From Siphonodentalium dalli (taxonomy: Eukaryota > Mollusca > Scaphopoda > Gadilida > Siphonodentaliidae): a DNA stretch of 64,000 nt. Every line of letters begins with the position of its first letter. Within the stretch, counting starts at the first letter, position 1. The position numbers and the translations under genes were made by a program. The stretch is from the NCBI GenBank assembly GCA_032622095.1, contig CP136064.1, forward strand, positions 220,300,205 to 220,364,204, in the 5' to 3' direction. The notes under the pieces were generated by a model, which saw nothing but the letters and a program-made list of their open reading frames with translations, ran no database searches and was not told where the DNA came from. Shown piece after piece: positions 11,382-22,086 of the stretch.

Positions 11382-13455
11382 CTAGGAAATATTTCTCTGC
11401 AAGAGTGCATTGTACCACATCCATAATTTGGTAGTAATCGTTACCATGAAGTCCAGAAAGACGTCTATATCATCAACTGCTGTACACATATCACCAGTAA
11501 TATGAGTCAAATGAAGCAATATCATTTCGTCCATTGAAAGATCATCAATCTTGATAAAACATTCTACGCCATAACGATCAATAATACCAAAAAACATATT
11601 ATTCCGTAGTGATGTCAGGGAACTGCATTCAATGAGAACGTGCTGTACTTTATCAAGGTACATTTTATAGCAGTTAGGACACTGGATTAGTGCTTCGTTT
11701 AAGTACGTTGTTGCATCGATCACAAGAGCTGTGGTTAGATAGGAATGTTTATTATGTGAAAAATTTCGACAGAGTCGCCAAAGATCAGATATGTTTAGGT
11801 TGTCATGTACAATCCGAAACCGATTGAATGATGGGTCAATTTCCGTTCTAATTTTCCAATCTGACTCGGTTGTGTTTCGAATATTATTTCTCGTTAGCGC
11901 CTTCCACGACTCTTTCGAGAGAAATACGCCAGACCTGATGTACTCATATACTGCATCAGTCAAGTTGTATTTCACGAGTAATGAAAATACTTCGCCAATA
12001 AAAGTTGTTGTCGGGTTCTGTGAGTAAACGTAATCAAACAGCCTAGTTTCAAAGATTGTTTTACAAGCCTTTCCAGGCGTTAGTCGACAAAGGGCTCCAA
12101 AGAGTGAAATTTTTCTGGCATCAATACTAACTTGAAGTGGATATGTTCCTAGCAGGCCAGTAACGACATCGGTCCTGCATCGGGCAGGTAGGCCCTGAAT
12201 ACGCTTCAAGCAAAATCTGTGAACTCTTTCGAGCTTGATCAAGTTTGAGGCTGATAAGCCACAGAGAAATTCTGAACCGTAAAGTCCACGAGAAAGTACC
12301 ACTGATTTATATATTACCATTGAACTCTGAGGTGTTATGCCTCCTGCGTACAGACCAGCAGTGCTTAACATAAGATATGTCGACCGAATTTTTGAGCTGA
12401 CACTTTCTGTAAGAGTGTTTGGAAAGTCACTTTTGTGTAATGGTATGCCCAGGTGCGTGACTGAATCCGTTTTATTAACTGCTGTGCCATTTAGCATCCA
12501 TGTGCGATTGATAGAAGCGTATTTAGATTTCTCATTGAAGATAATTACCTGACATTTCTGTTGGTTATACATAAATCGCCATTTTTTACTGTAATTGCCA
12601 CATATATTACACATTTTTTGTATGCCATATGATGAAAGCGAGAGGAGGGTCATATCATCTGCCTGTGTGGGAGACGAGCAGTTGATATCTCGCAGCCTGA
12701 AACCAAAGTTCGAGTGTTCGAGCTCACTGAGCAAACTGTCTATGTAGATGGCGTAGAAAATCGGAGCGAGGGTACTTCCCTGCCTTGTTCCCTGGCTAAT
12801 AGATATTATACGTGATGTAAGATTTTCGTGACGTATATTGCAGCTCACGCCAGTTAAGAATTGGTTGAATAAACGCAAAAGACCAAAATTTGCGCCCCGT
12901 TCAAAAAGCTTGTATAGAAGGCCGTTGATCCAGACAGTATCAAAGGCTTTGCGTACATCTAGAAAACATGCGAAAAGACGTGAATTATTTTCCCCTGCAT
13001 ACGAAATGCTTTCCTGAATTATGTATGATGACATAAGACAGCTTATTTTTTTTTGAAAACCGTGTTGTAAAGGGTGGGTTGTTATCAGGTTAGGGGCGTT
13101 TCTCTCCATGCGGTTCAGAACGATTCTTTCAAGTATTTTGTATATGACTGGGAGTAAGGTGATGGCTCGGTAACTGTCGAACTTTGATTTCGATTTGCCC
13201 CCTCCCTTGTACAACGACACAATCACACCTAATTTAGCTCTTTTGGGGATATGTGAAAAACGAAGCATATATGAGAGTAGCTTTGCTAAGTGTATAATTA
13301 AGTGATGTCCACCATATATGATGTGTTCGTAACATAATAAATCTGAGCCGGCAGCTTTGCCTCTTTTCAGTGATTTTAAGACCGTTGTCAGTTCTTCCAT
13401 GGACACAGGGTATGTCATTATGTCATCGTATGGCCCACGGTCGGGGTCATTTAAG
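11382..13455 (-). CDS. LINE b ORF2 fragment: reverse transcriptase and C-terminal domain
   Basis: About 690 codons remain open from the truncation point to a stop at 11382; the ~22 residues upstream of 13455 in the same frame come from the duplicated LINE a and are not part of this protein. Visible: KSLKRGKAAGSDLL, AITLLPVIYKILERIVLNRM, motif A (FLDVRKAFDTVWING), motif B (GTRQGSTLAPIFYAI), motif C as QADDMTLL, thumb (VTHLGIPLH), and a terminal cysteine cluster (CPNC...H...C). Motif C has Q where most LINEs have Y or F, a substitution outside the two aspartates. No stops or frameshifts were found, so the insertion is young. It has no endonuclease and cannot be autonomous. Confidence 0.8.
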
Positions 13456-14790
13456 AGCTGTGAGACATGTGTCATCAGCATACATTCTAACAGTTGATGT
13501 GAGGTTATCTGGTATGTCATTAATGTATATTAAAAATAGGAAAGGCCCCAAGGATATATCCTTGGGGAACACCCGCTGTGATGGTTTCAAAATCAGAATA
13601 AGTGTTATTGATTCGGACCCTTTGCTTCCTGTTAGTGAGATAGTCCTCCAGCCATTTAGAAAGCGACCCTCTTATCCCAAACGCGGTAGTTTTGGCAATC
13701 AACCCTCTGTGCCAGACTCTCTCGAATGCTTTAGAGATATCACAAAATACTGAACAAGTGTATAAGCCTTTGTCGAGTGTCTGACACAGCTGGTGATAAA
13801 GATCAATCATTTGGAATGTAGTGCTGTGTTTCTGAACGAAACCCGACTGATTTTGAAATAGGAGTTTATTCTCATCGAAAAAGGACGAGATTCTCTTTAG
13901 AACTAACTTTTCAAGAATTTTACCCAGGCATGGTAGAAGGGAAATTGGTCGGTAATTAGCGCTATCTGCGGAATCTCCATTTTTAAAGATAGGAATCACA
14001 TTGGCTTTCTTCCACTGTGATGGGAACTTTCCCGTTTGTAGAGATTTTTTAAAAATTAAGAAAAGAGGGTGGGCTATAGCGTTAGCCGTGCCGTGGAGCA
14101 TTTTTGGACTAACTCCGTCATAGCCATAGGCTTTGTTCGTTTTAAGTGATCTGATCGCAGATATGACATCATCGACTGAAAATTTAAGTTCTGATAATTC
14201 TTTTTTGCATCGTGAACTGAAATCAGGTAGTTTGTGATCTTTCTGGTCAACCGTGGAATTTGAGAGGAATTTTTTATTCAGGCACTCGGCTTTTCCCAAA
14301 TCGTTTGAGACAAAAGATACACCATTGACTTTAATATCTCCATCCGTAGAATAAATAGGTGGTATTTTTGTTATCTTCTTTTTGTTCAAAAGAAAGTTGA
14401 TGAGATGCCAGAATTCACGGGGCGAAGAACTGTCATTTACCCTATCTTCGATATTGTTTTCAAATTTGGCTTTCGCATACTTTTTCATGTTGTTGACTTT
14501 GTTCCTCGATTTTTTGTATTTTGTCCAATTATTTTCAGTGCCAGACTTGATGGCGACCGATCGCAATCTATCTCGACGTCGAATCTCACGTAGATCGGTT
14601 GTCAACTGAGAAAGCACAAGAAAAATATTTATGTAATGGACTAATAGAATTTTATTTGTTATGATTTGTCATGATTATATAATATATAATTCTTAAATAA
14701 CGGAGATGCTAGTGAAGCAATGCATATCCTTTATCCCGATATGGTTGCTACTGGGAAAACCCAATGGCTATCAATAGAGCTCACAGTACT
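13456..14790. repeat. 1.33-kb direct duplication, copy B
   Basis: Second copy of 9494-10827, lying 5' of LINE b on the minus strand. It ends at 14790 where the sequence departs from copy A (copy A runs into the ATA tail of LINE b, copy B into gcatagacc). Together the two copies form an exceptionally long direct repeat bracketing LINE b. Confidence 0.95.
13520..14617 (-). pseudogene. LINE a reverse transcriptase, copy B (partial)
   Basis: The 365-codon frame equals the N-terminal part of copy A. Here the motif B region is in the correct frame up to AGVPQGYILG, after which the extra G shared with copy A (13546-13549) throws it out of frame to a stop. Copy B therefore shows the state of LINE a before the later one-base deletion in copy A. 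The rest of the RT lies beyond LINE b. Confidence 0.85.
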
Positions 14791-14879
14791 GCATAGACCT
14801 TATCACATCAGTACATGCGGAGCTATGTATCCTCACAGTTCGCACAGCGCCTGAGTACTAACTTGTCAGTTTAATGCAC

Positions 14880-15735
14880 ACGAACAAGTCCATAATATGT
14901 CTTTAAGGTATTTCCACGAACTGAAGTTATATGCTCTATATTAACCGAGGATGCGAACGAAAGTTAGTTCAATCAGGGAATACATAATTCATATGGATGT
15001 CTCCACTGTCTTATTTTCCGAAAGCCTGTGTCGCTTTAAAAAAGCGGCTGGCAAATAAGGGGGATTTGCTATGGTTTGAGGACCGCCTACCAAATTGAAG
15101 ATTAACTTACCACGAGCTGAAATGATTGCTCTCAATATTGAATGAAGTGTGGATCAAGGATGGCAATTTCAGCAAATGCACAATGTTTATGGACGGAATG
15201 TTTCCCGAACGCCTTTGTTATATTACATATTTGCGGATGGCAAACGATAACGGCGTATAATTGTCACTGTCTGTGGGACCCCTAACCCACTTAAACCATT
15301 GAACACACAGTGCACTGAAGATGTGTGGTCTCAATATTAACTGAGGGTGTCAACTAAATGTAGTGTTGTAAGGGAATACACAATTTATATGGGTGGTTTG
15401 GTTCCCGAAATCCAAGTGCACTTTACAAAAAGCGGCTGGCAAATATGAAAAGTGAATTTTCATTTTTGCGAGGCCTCCACCCAATCTGAAGTCTTAAACA
15501 AACCACGAACTGACAAGATATGCTCTAAATATTAATTGAGGATCTGGACAAGTGGTGTGTCTATAAGCAAATAAACATCTTGTATGGATCGATTGATTCC
15601 CGATTTTTTTACAAAAGCGGATAGCAAACGACAAAGGTGAATTTCCTGTGTTTTGAGGACTCCCATACCCCATTTCTCAAATACACAACGAACTGAAAGG
15701 ATATGCTCTCAATATCAACTGAGAGTATGATTGAT
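14880..15735. repeat. Decayed ~196-bp satellite, about 4.5 units
   Basis: An anchor of the form gaactgaa...tatgctctcaatattaactgagg recurs near 14918, 15115, 15313, 15509 and 15690 (spacings ~197, 198, 196, 181). Other unit landmarks repeat in step: agggaatacaca, aaaagcggctggcaaa, a gaggac/cccac patch. Units differ by roughly a quarter of their positions, so the array is old. No frame runs through it. Confidence 0.8.
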
Positions 15736-16154
15736 CGTTTAGCCGCTATGCCATATCACGACCAAGAACAGAATCAGGTATCAAAAAGGTTCGCAGACAG
15801 CGGGTTAGATTCAAACAATGCAATGAGCTATATACAAATAAAAGCACACCAAAATGATTGATTACACTTGGAGTCAGGTATAAAATTTAAGAACTGGCTA
15901 GTGTTCAATCATGCTATAAAACGGATAAAAGTGGTACAGGAATAGATAATAAATAGCAAATAAATAACACATGACCAAGGATCCACATCGAAATATGTAA
16001 TGTAGCTTTTAAAATCAGATTTTGCATTCATAAGGTATTTATAATATTTGATGAATCGCACATGAACCATTATCAGTTTGTCAAGCTGACGGTCGTGTGG
16101 GTGATTGTTGTCTTTGAGAGTTAACCGTTTCTCATCAATCATGTGGTCTAATTT
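15736..16154. other. Unannotated stretch
   Basis: Nothing recognised apart from a 77-codon minus-strand frame (15909-16142) without family resemblance. It lies just downstream of the LINE ORF1 remnant on the same strand, so it may be decayed LINE sequence, but no endonuclease motifs are visible. Confidence 0.35.
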
Positions 16155-16720
16155 TTAAAGATCTGAGATGTTCCTCTTTTTCTGAGTGTCGAAACGTTTG
16201 CGGGACTTTGGCGATCCTTGTTTCGAAGCAACAGGCGATTTTTCTTTTGGAACAATGTCATCAACTTGCATAGATTGTTTCGGAGGAAATGTCTCAACGA
16301 CATAAGCTGTGTCGTTTACCTGCGCTCCAGGTTCTGGAACAGGAATAATATCAGTCTCATCAACTTGTCTTGCTACAGGAAGTGATAATTGCTGAGTATA
16401 TGACCTGCGGAATGGATGATCGAGGGCCAACTATTTTCTTAGCATCTATATATGACAGATGCTTCTCATCTTTACATCGTTGAATCTTATAATTCATAGT
16501 CCAAACTGGGACATGAGCGATCCATTTACAATTACTTTTACAATTTTCCTGACCATGTCCATACCCCTGACATTTAAAACATCGCAATGGTTTTTGGAAC
16601 ATATGTGCTTAAATCTATATTCATATACCCAACATTAAATGACAGATGTTTCTCAGCTTTACATCGTTGGATCTTGAATTCATTATCCCAAATGGGACTA
16701 ACAACTAACAAAGACCAGAC
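16155..16720 (-). pseudogene. LINE ORF1 (gag-like) remnant with zinc knuckle
   Basis: Minus strand. An RRM end and first knuckle are readable (VGYMNIDLSTYVP, then KPLRCFKCQGYGHGQENC after a 1-base shift near 16605), then TMNYKIQRCKDEKHLSYIDAK, then a Pro/Lys-rich tail (16155-16430) in another frame. This is the nucleic-acid-binding ORF1 protein of Jockey/CR1-type LINEs. The second and third knuckles are missing. A related copy of the IQRCK.EKHLS segment occurs upstream (about 16640-16700), so the remnant is internally rearranged. Confidence 0.7.
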
Positions 16721-16810
16721 CCCAAAACTATTTTTTCAAAACGAAGATATACCCTTAAAGCCACATAGCGGTTTGCGCTCCAAAATACGCATAATATTAT
16801 TCGATTTTTA

Positions 16811-17159
16811 ATTTTTCTCAGTATCCAAATAGATCGATAAATATCTGAACTACCTTTCTACGAGCATGATGTAACCCAAACAGACGCATTGAAGTAATGA
16901 AAAATACGGTGTTTGGGTCCCAAACATAAAACAGCCACTTGCGCGACATGGAACAGAAAAGAGCCTTTCGTTGTAGTCTATTCCTGATATGGTAGCAGTA
17001 AAGGGCGTTGGAAATGTTGAAAACGGCTGAAAAATGGCTGTGACTTTGGAAAGTGTTTCAGAGGATACGAGGCCGGTATAGCAATAGTTCGTTTATGTAT
17101 CGACATATCGTATCCGTCGCTCCAAATTACGTGGACTAAAATTTGGAGGTTCGAATGAG
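16811..17159. other. Unannotated stretch
   Basis: No gene or repeat recognised between the ORF1 remnant and the RT fragment. Possible frames are short (61 codons or fewer) and without family character. Confidence 0.35.
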
Positions 17160-17500
17160 CCATGTCCGTTTAAATATCACTAAATCGCATAGACACCTCG
17201 GTCTCGATATCCAAGCAAATTGGAATGAACAGATTGAAAATATCTGTCGACGAGTATCAGGAAGACTGTCCTAACTCAGAAAATTTAAATACAGTATCCA
17301 TCGAAAGACGCTAGAAAAATCTACAATATTTATATTCTGCCTAATGGATTATTCTGATACTGTCTGGGCGAAAGCACCAAAATACTTGACTGATAAAGAT
17401 GAAAAACTTCATAAGGAAGCTGCCAGAATCGTAACAGGACTCAAACGATCGGTATCCGATAAAGACATACTCCTTGAAATCGGCTGAGTGATATCTCAAA
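17160..17500 (+). pseudogene. LINE reverse transcriptase thumb fragment
   Basis: Translating the plus strand gives KSHRHLGLDIQANWNEQIEN, RRVSGRLS-stop-LRKFKYSIHRKTLEKS, MDYSDTVWAKAPKYL and AARIVTGLKRSVSDKDILLEIG-stop. This aligns by eye with the thumb of LINE a (HKHLGLEFQSN..., RKTLEKK, AARIVTGLNR) but is clearly a different copy. Two in-frame stops and loss of everything else mark it as a relic. Confidence 0.8.
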
Positions 17501-17876
17501 TGAAATGGAATTTTATTGCCAATAAGACACATCTGATATTTTCGCTGCAATTATCGATTTCTATAATTTATTAGGGCTGTGGTAGTTTGTGTGGTTTTAA
17601 CCAAAATCGATCATTTGAACCTTGTCAATGGTATAGTCTAAATTGGTATTTTTGTAATTTTCCCCAGGGGCCTGAGAACTATTCCATGGCAGATCGATCC
17701 ATTATGGTGTACAGTTTCTTGAATAAAGTTGAATCGATTAGACTATTATTATTAGACTCATGGGAATGTAAAATTTTGGTAGTCATCAGCGACAAAATGT
17801 TTATCCATTATGTTGCGCCCACAAACCCAAATCCCAAAAGCCGCGCCACCCTTTAAACCAAACAATTTAGCATGTT
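17501..17876. other. Unannotated stretch
   Basis: No recognisable feature; one 89-codon frame (17587-17856) has no family resemblance. Confidence 0.35.
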
Positions 17877-18190
17877 CCCCCGAAATCCGCACAATATCTG
17901 CTTATAATAGAACTTGGTTTAGGTTGATAATCTGCTGAAAATTGCCGCATTTTGAGTCGTTAATGTGCCGTAAATGAGAACGTTTTTGTCACATTATCGA
18001 TTCACAATGAGGCGATTCTAAGCAGATTATGTGCGCACAATGACACATGTAACCCAACTCACGATGTTTCAGGTGTACGCTCTTTAACATGTGCTTTCAC
18101 TCTGGCCGCGCCATAACACGAAATAACGGACATTCACATTATGTACCTATTTCACTCTATAGGTCGATTATGTACGTATTTGTACAATGT
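17877..18190 (-). repeat. Dispersed repeat family R1, copy 1
   Basis: Matches, in reverse, 35430-35754 and in part 30600-30765. Shared landmarks: ccgcacataatctgctta at one side and taagcagataatgtgcgg at the other (an inverted pair ~150 bp apart), then gggagaacag, and on the other flank a block with cacatgttaaagagcgtaca and gttatttcg. The inner inverted pair suggests a MITE-like core, but the shared sequence extends well past it. Confidence 0.7.
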
Positions 18191-18229
18191 TGCACAATTA
18201 GATCCGCATGGGCTTTTTATAATAAAGTT

Positions 18230-18533
18230 TCGAGGCCACACAAAGGTACATAATTAGTACAAAACGAATTTATTAACGTATGTCACATGTTTTCTGCAAT
18301 AGAGTCATATATAAAGTCATATAACTTCATAATTCGGAAAGCCTGACTGCAAGTTTCACGCGCTGTTCATCACTTTGTTTGTGATCGATTTTCCCCAAGA
18401 TGCTTTACCCCCAAAGACAACATTTTGTGTATTTACATATGTATATCTGTATATATCAAAGGGTATAGGAGCTGTCTGTATGTATGTCTGTTAGCAACTG
18501 TTCTCCCATATCCCTGGACCGATCTCAACCAAA
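18230..18533 (-). repeat. Dispersed repeat family R2, copy 1
   Basis: Reverse complement of 32895-33110: gatcggtccagggatat, ggagaacagttgc, gacagctcctataccctttg, catcttg and caaagtgatgaacag are shared. It joins the 5' truncation point of LINE c at ~18534. A looser relative occurs near 47340. Confidence 0.7.
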
Positions 18534-18539
18534 TTAGGT

Positions 18540-19068
18540 TTGAAAATAAATTACGACAAGACACATGCCGTGTGGATCGGTAGCAAGAGGGATTGTACGG
18601 AATCCATATGTGATCGATGGAAACTTAATTGGCACCCAACTTCATTTAGATTATTAGGCATTACTTTTCACCCAAAAGCAGAAGACGTCTTCCAGGGTAA
18701 CTATGCAAAAATACACTCGGACATCAAATCAACGATAAAAAATTGGTCTAAAAGAAGTCTGACTGTCCTCGGGAGGGTTACGGTATTCAAACGTTTATTG
18801 TTATCAAAATTATCATTTCTTTTTTTAACAATACCCAACCCTCCTAAGGACACTCTGACTGAAATATCAAATGATATATATAAATTTATTTGGGACAAAA
18901 AACCAGATAAAATAGCTAGGAAATATTTTCAACAAAGCTATGAAAATGGAGGCTGTAAAATGATTAATCTTGAAAAATTTATGTCATCAATGAAAATCAC
19001 CTGGGTAAAACGCATAATTTACAGTGACACTTGGCAATCGTTGTTAACAGAAACATCAGGGTCCAGCT
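18540..19068 (+). pseudogene. LINE c ORF2, RT thumb and connection part
   Basis: Visible: KINYDKTHAVWIGSKRD, FRLLGITFHP, WSKRSLTVLGRVTVFKRLLL, IYKFIWDKKPDKIARKYF, GGCKMINLEKF and KITWVKRII. These are typical of the region after the RT palm in L1/Tx1-type LINEs. The RT catalytic motifs themselves are absent. The frame runs directly into the inserted TIR element. Confidence 0.8.
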
Positions 19069-20242
19069 TAGTCCAAGTCTTCTCGTACTAAAACCGGCTA
19101 AGATATTGGGATGGAGGTGCCGGTCTTTAGTCCGAGTTCCAGGCCCATGCATTCTTATGACACGACTTAAGCGTTAGTGACCCGCTCAAATAAAACCACA
19201 ATTATATGAAATAAAATATCACAATTGCGACAATAAACGGATATTTTCCGCAGAAGACATGCTATTTTATCTGAAACCCACATCAGTTGTGAATTTAAAA
19301 CGGTAATTTAATGCGAAAAGAGACATTTACCTCAATGTTTACAATTTTTTTAAAGTATGCGAACTCGGTTGACCTCGCGAACTGTGTTCGGCATTTCCCG
19401 TTGAAAATATTCCGTAGATTTTGGACAACAACGCAAATTACGATGAATTCTCCATTGTAATCGTAATTATGTGTGTCAATAAATAATATAATAAATAGAT
19501 TAATTAAACATTGGAGATATAAATGTAATACACTAAATAAATGAACCTTAAGTTTGAAAAGTCCCACTAAAACGGAAGAACTATATTTCGAAACTGTGTG
19601 ATTCGGTTCTCCGATTATTTTATCAACACAGATGTCAAAATGCACATCACACGCATGGCAACTTGGCAAGTCAGACACAAGAGTTCTAATTTGCTCCAAT
19701 TTTGACAAGTTGCTTGCGAAAATTGTCAACAAAACTACCGTTCTGATCCTCCATAAGGCCATTAAGTTTTTAGTGCGGGAATTGTTCTGAAAGCACATAG
19801 AAAACTGGACTTTCGGGCGATCGGTTTTCGCCATTTTTGTTCGGAAAACCCGCGCTATATATAGAAACGGAAAGTAGAATTCCCAGAACAAAAAGCGGAT
19901 TATGCCGAACTTATTCGGACCACTTCGGCTTTCGGTTAAAACGTAAACAAACAGAGAAACAAATCGATGTTTGTGTCAATCAACCGGAATATTCTATGTG
20001 TAATTTAACATTAAAGTTAGATTATTATACACCATTATGACCATAAGATGTAAGCCTTTCCGATGTATATAGCATCATGTATTGATTTGCTAGGTAAATC
20101 GAGTAAAATACACCACAAATTCCCGCCACAGATCGTGGGCGTAAGTCGTGTCATAGGATTGGTATACAAGCGGTCTTGGAGTAAAGACCGGCACCTCCAT
20201 CCCAATATCTTAGCCGGTTTTAGTACGAGAAGACTTGGACTA
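19069..20242. mobile_element. TIR DNA transposon (non-autonomous), 9-bp target duplication
   Basis: Ends are ~65-bp inverted repeats beginning tagtccaagtcttctcgtac and reading inward from both 19069 and 20242 almost without mismatch. The 9-bp direct repeat ggtccagct occupies 19060-19068 and 20243-20251. The host LINE frame closes precisely when the insertion is removed. Nine-base duplications with long TIRs suggest a Mutator-like mobiliser, which is inference. A 198-codon minus-strand frame (19295-19891) has no transposase features that I can see. Positions 19770-19880 resemble 55990-56105. Confidence 0.9.
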
Positions 20243-21288
20243 GGTCCAGCTACAGGGATAAATGGTACCTATCGAATCGAGTAGACACATCTGATATGAC
20301 TGACAGTCCATTTTGGAATGATGTAATTAGATCATGGTCTGGCTATTCCAAGTTGATCTTGCCTTCGGGGCTAGATGACATCCTTTCCAGCTCGCTCTCA
20401 AACAATAGATTGTTCCTTATAGACAAAAAGCCAATACATGGTACATAATTGGACCGCAATGCGATCGTGTGGGTAAATGATCTATTTGATCAAACTGGTC
20501 ATATGATGGAATATCACGAAGCACTCGAAAAATTTGGTTTGACTTTGGATTTCATTACATACCACGGCATAACATCCGCCATAAGAACATATTTGAAACG
20601 ATTCGCCACAAATGAAACAAATTATAAATTGGACGCCCCCTTTATACCATTTCATATAAAACAACTAATAACAAAACCTTCTAATGCGATTTATAAGACC
20701 CTAGTAGAAGATAATGTAAATATAAATCTCATCGGGAAATGGAACACTTATTTCAAACAAGACTTAGATGTTGATTGGTGGAAAGACGCGTTCTCCAATC
20801 CATTTAAATGTTGCACCGAAACCAAATATAGGTGGTTTCAATACCGGATCAACACTAGAATCATTGGAACCAAATCCTTATTGAAAAAGGCAAAAATAAC
20901 TGACGACGATTTGTGTTCGTTTGGTTGCTCTGGCTCGGAGACAGTAAGTCATATTTTTTATGAATGCCCAGTTATAAAAACACTATGGAGAGATATAAAA
21001 CAGTGGGTACATGAGAAAACAGGAATGCCTTTCACGATATCACCTCAACTGATACTAGTAGGGAAATCAGTTGAGAGCTCAGAGGACGGCTTTTTGCACT
21101 TCCTTCTTATCTTTATAAAGTATTTCATATATCGGTCCAAAATGAGAAATGAAATCCTAACCTTAGTCGGCATTAAAAAAGATTTGAAAAATCACTACAA
21201 TGTTGAGAAAGCAAGTTTCTATCAAAAATGTAAATACTTCAATTTTAGCCATCGTTGGTTAGAATGGAAAGGATTGCTGAATGACTAA
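20243..21288 (+). pseudogene. LINE c ORF2, C-terminal part with zf-RVT-like domain
   Basis: After the insertion the frame resumes (SSYRDKWYLSNRV, SPFWNDVIRSWSGYSK, FLIDKKPIHGT), meets one TAA, then continues for 279 codons. Near the C-terminus, KYRWFQYRINTRIIGTKSLL and CSFGC...SHIFYECP...LWRDI match the cysteine/histidine zinc-binding region (zf-RVT) found at the end of L1/Tx1-type ORF2 proteins. Only a single stop interrupts it, so decay is modest. Confidence 0.8.
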
Positions 21289-21300
21289 GTCCAGTTTTCG

Positions 21301-22086
21301 TCTATAAAACTCCCAAGACTGTCCTGTCATTTGCTGAACGTGACAACGAGGCAAAACACAACTCGTGAACTTATGCAACCTTAAATGTATAAATAAAATT
21401 GCACACCAGTCTCTACGCCACCAACACACTCTCTATCTCTTCTCTTTCTATAACCCCTCTCCTCTAAATCTATCTCTCTCTTTCTCGTGCTTTCTCCGAC
21501 TCATCTGTCACTCCCCTCTCTCATCTGAAAAACCGAAATATATTAATCGAATCATATCTAATTTTGATTAATAATGTGACCTATTATAAAATGATTTACA
21601 TTTTTGATGTTGTGAGATTATATGTATTAATTTTATCGTTATTTCGGATAAGCGCTTTCTTTCTGGGGATTGTTCTCATAAATGTCAGACAATTTCGCGA
21701 GAACACACTATAGTTGCCGATTTTATATCTCGAGTGGTTATAAGAACGTTATTCCAAACAAGTTCTATGATCAATGACGGGCTTGCCGGCGAGTTCACAA
21801 ACTGTCTTCGTGCTCGAATCACCGAAAATACAACGAAGCGGGATACGTTTATCTCCATTGTAATTCAATGTAATCAATATATATCACACCCAACAACAGA
21901 TAGCAATAGATCAGATAAGAAGTGGAGTGGGGTAAGATTTGGGAATTGAAGATAACCAATGAGATGAAAGCGCAGTAGTTATATTTAAGAAGGTTTAGAA
22001 AGAGAGGATGGTCAGTGGGGGTAAATTGACATACGGCTGTTAAGTTATGTGACAATTGTGTATTACTAGGCGTACAGAGACTACAT
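21301..22086. other. Unannotated; CT-rich patch
   Basis: A pyrimidine-rich patch (about 21420-21530) may be the 3' UTR of LINE c, since similar CT-rich tracts follow LINE e. No gene or RNA seen in the rest. Confidence 0.4.

Larger units (their letters stand above)
10828..13455 (-). mobile_element. LINE b, 5'-truncated, inserted into LINE a
   Basis: On the minus strand the 3' end carries an AATAAAG-type signal followed by an ATA microsatellite tail (10828-10860); the 5' end at 13455 falls inside the RT coding region, a normal 5' truncation. It is bordered on both sides by the same 1.33-kb piece of LINE a. The element has a long GAT-repeat 3' UTR. Its RT is clearly different from that of LINE a. 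Confidence 0.85.
18534..21300 (+). mobile_element. LINE c (L1/Tx1-like), 5'-truncated and interrupted
   Basis: Plus-strand element preserving only the C-terminal half of ORF2. It is split at 19068/20243 by a 1174-bp TIR element. Removing that insertion and one target copy restores a continuous frame except for one TAA (about 20447-20449). 5' truncation is at ~18534; the 3' end was not located but may lie in the CT-rich stretch near 21420-21530. Confidence 0.8.

Noticed and set aside
13370-13753. 127-codon plus-strand frame at the LINE a/LINE b junction
   Set aside because: Antisense shadow of the RT frames on the minus strand and spans a transposon junction.
8093-14790. LINE a copies A and B as two independent insertions
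   Set aside because: The shared block includes ~175 bp of sequence beyond the coding start and ends exactly at LINE b junctions, so it is a duplication of one locus.
15909-16142. 77-codon minus-strand frame as LINE endonuclease
   Set aside because: None of the endonuclease motifs are present, although position and strand would suit.
19295-19891. 198-codon minus-strand frame inside the 9-bp-TSD element as a transposase
   Set aside because: No DDE-type motif, zinc finger or other transposase signature seen; hydrophobic, low-complexity-like C-terminal half; too short for known families.
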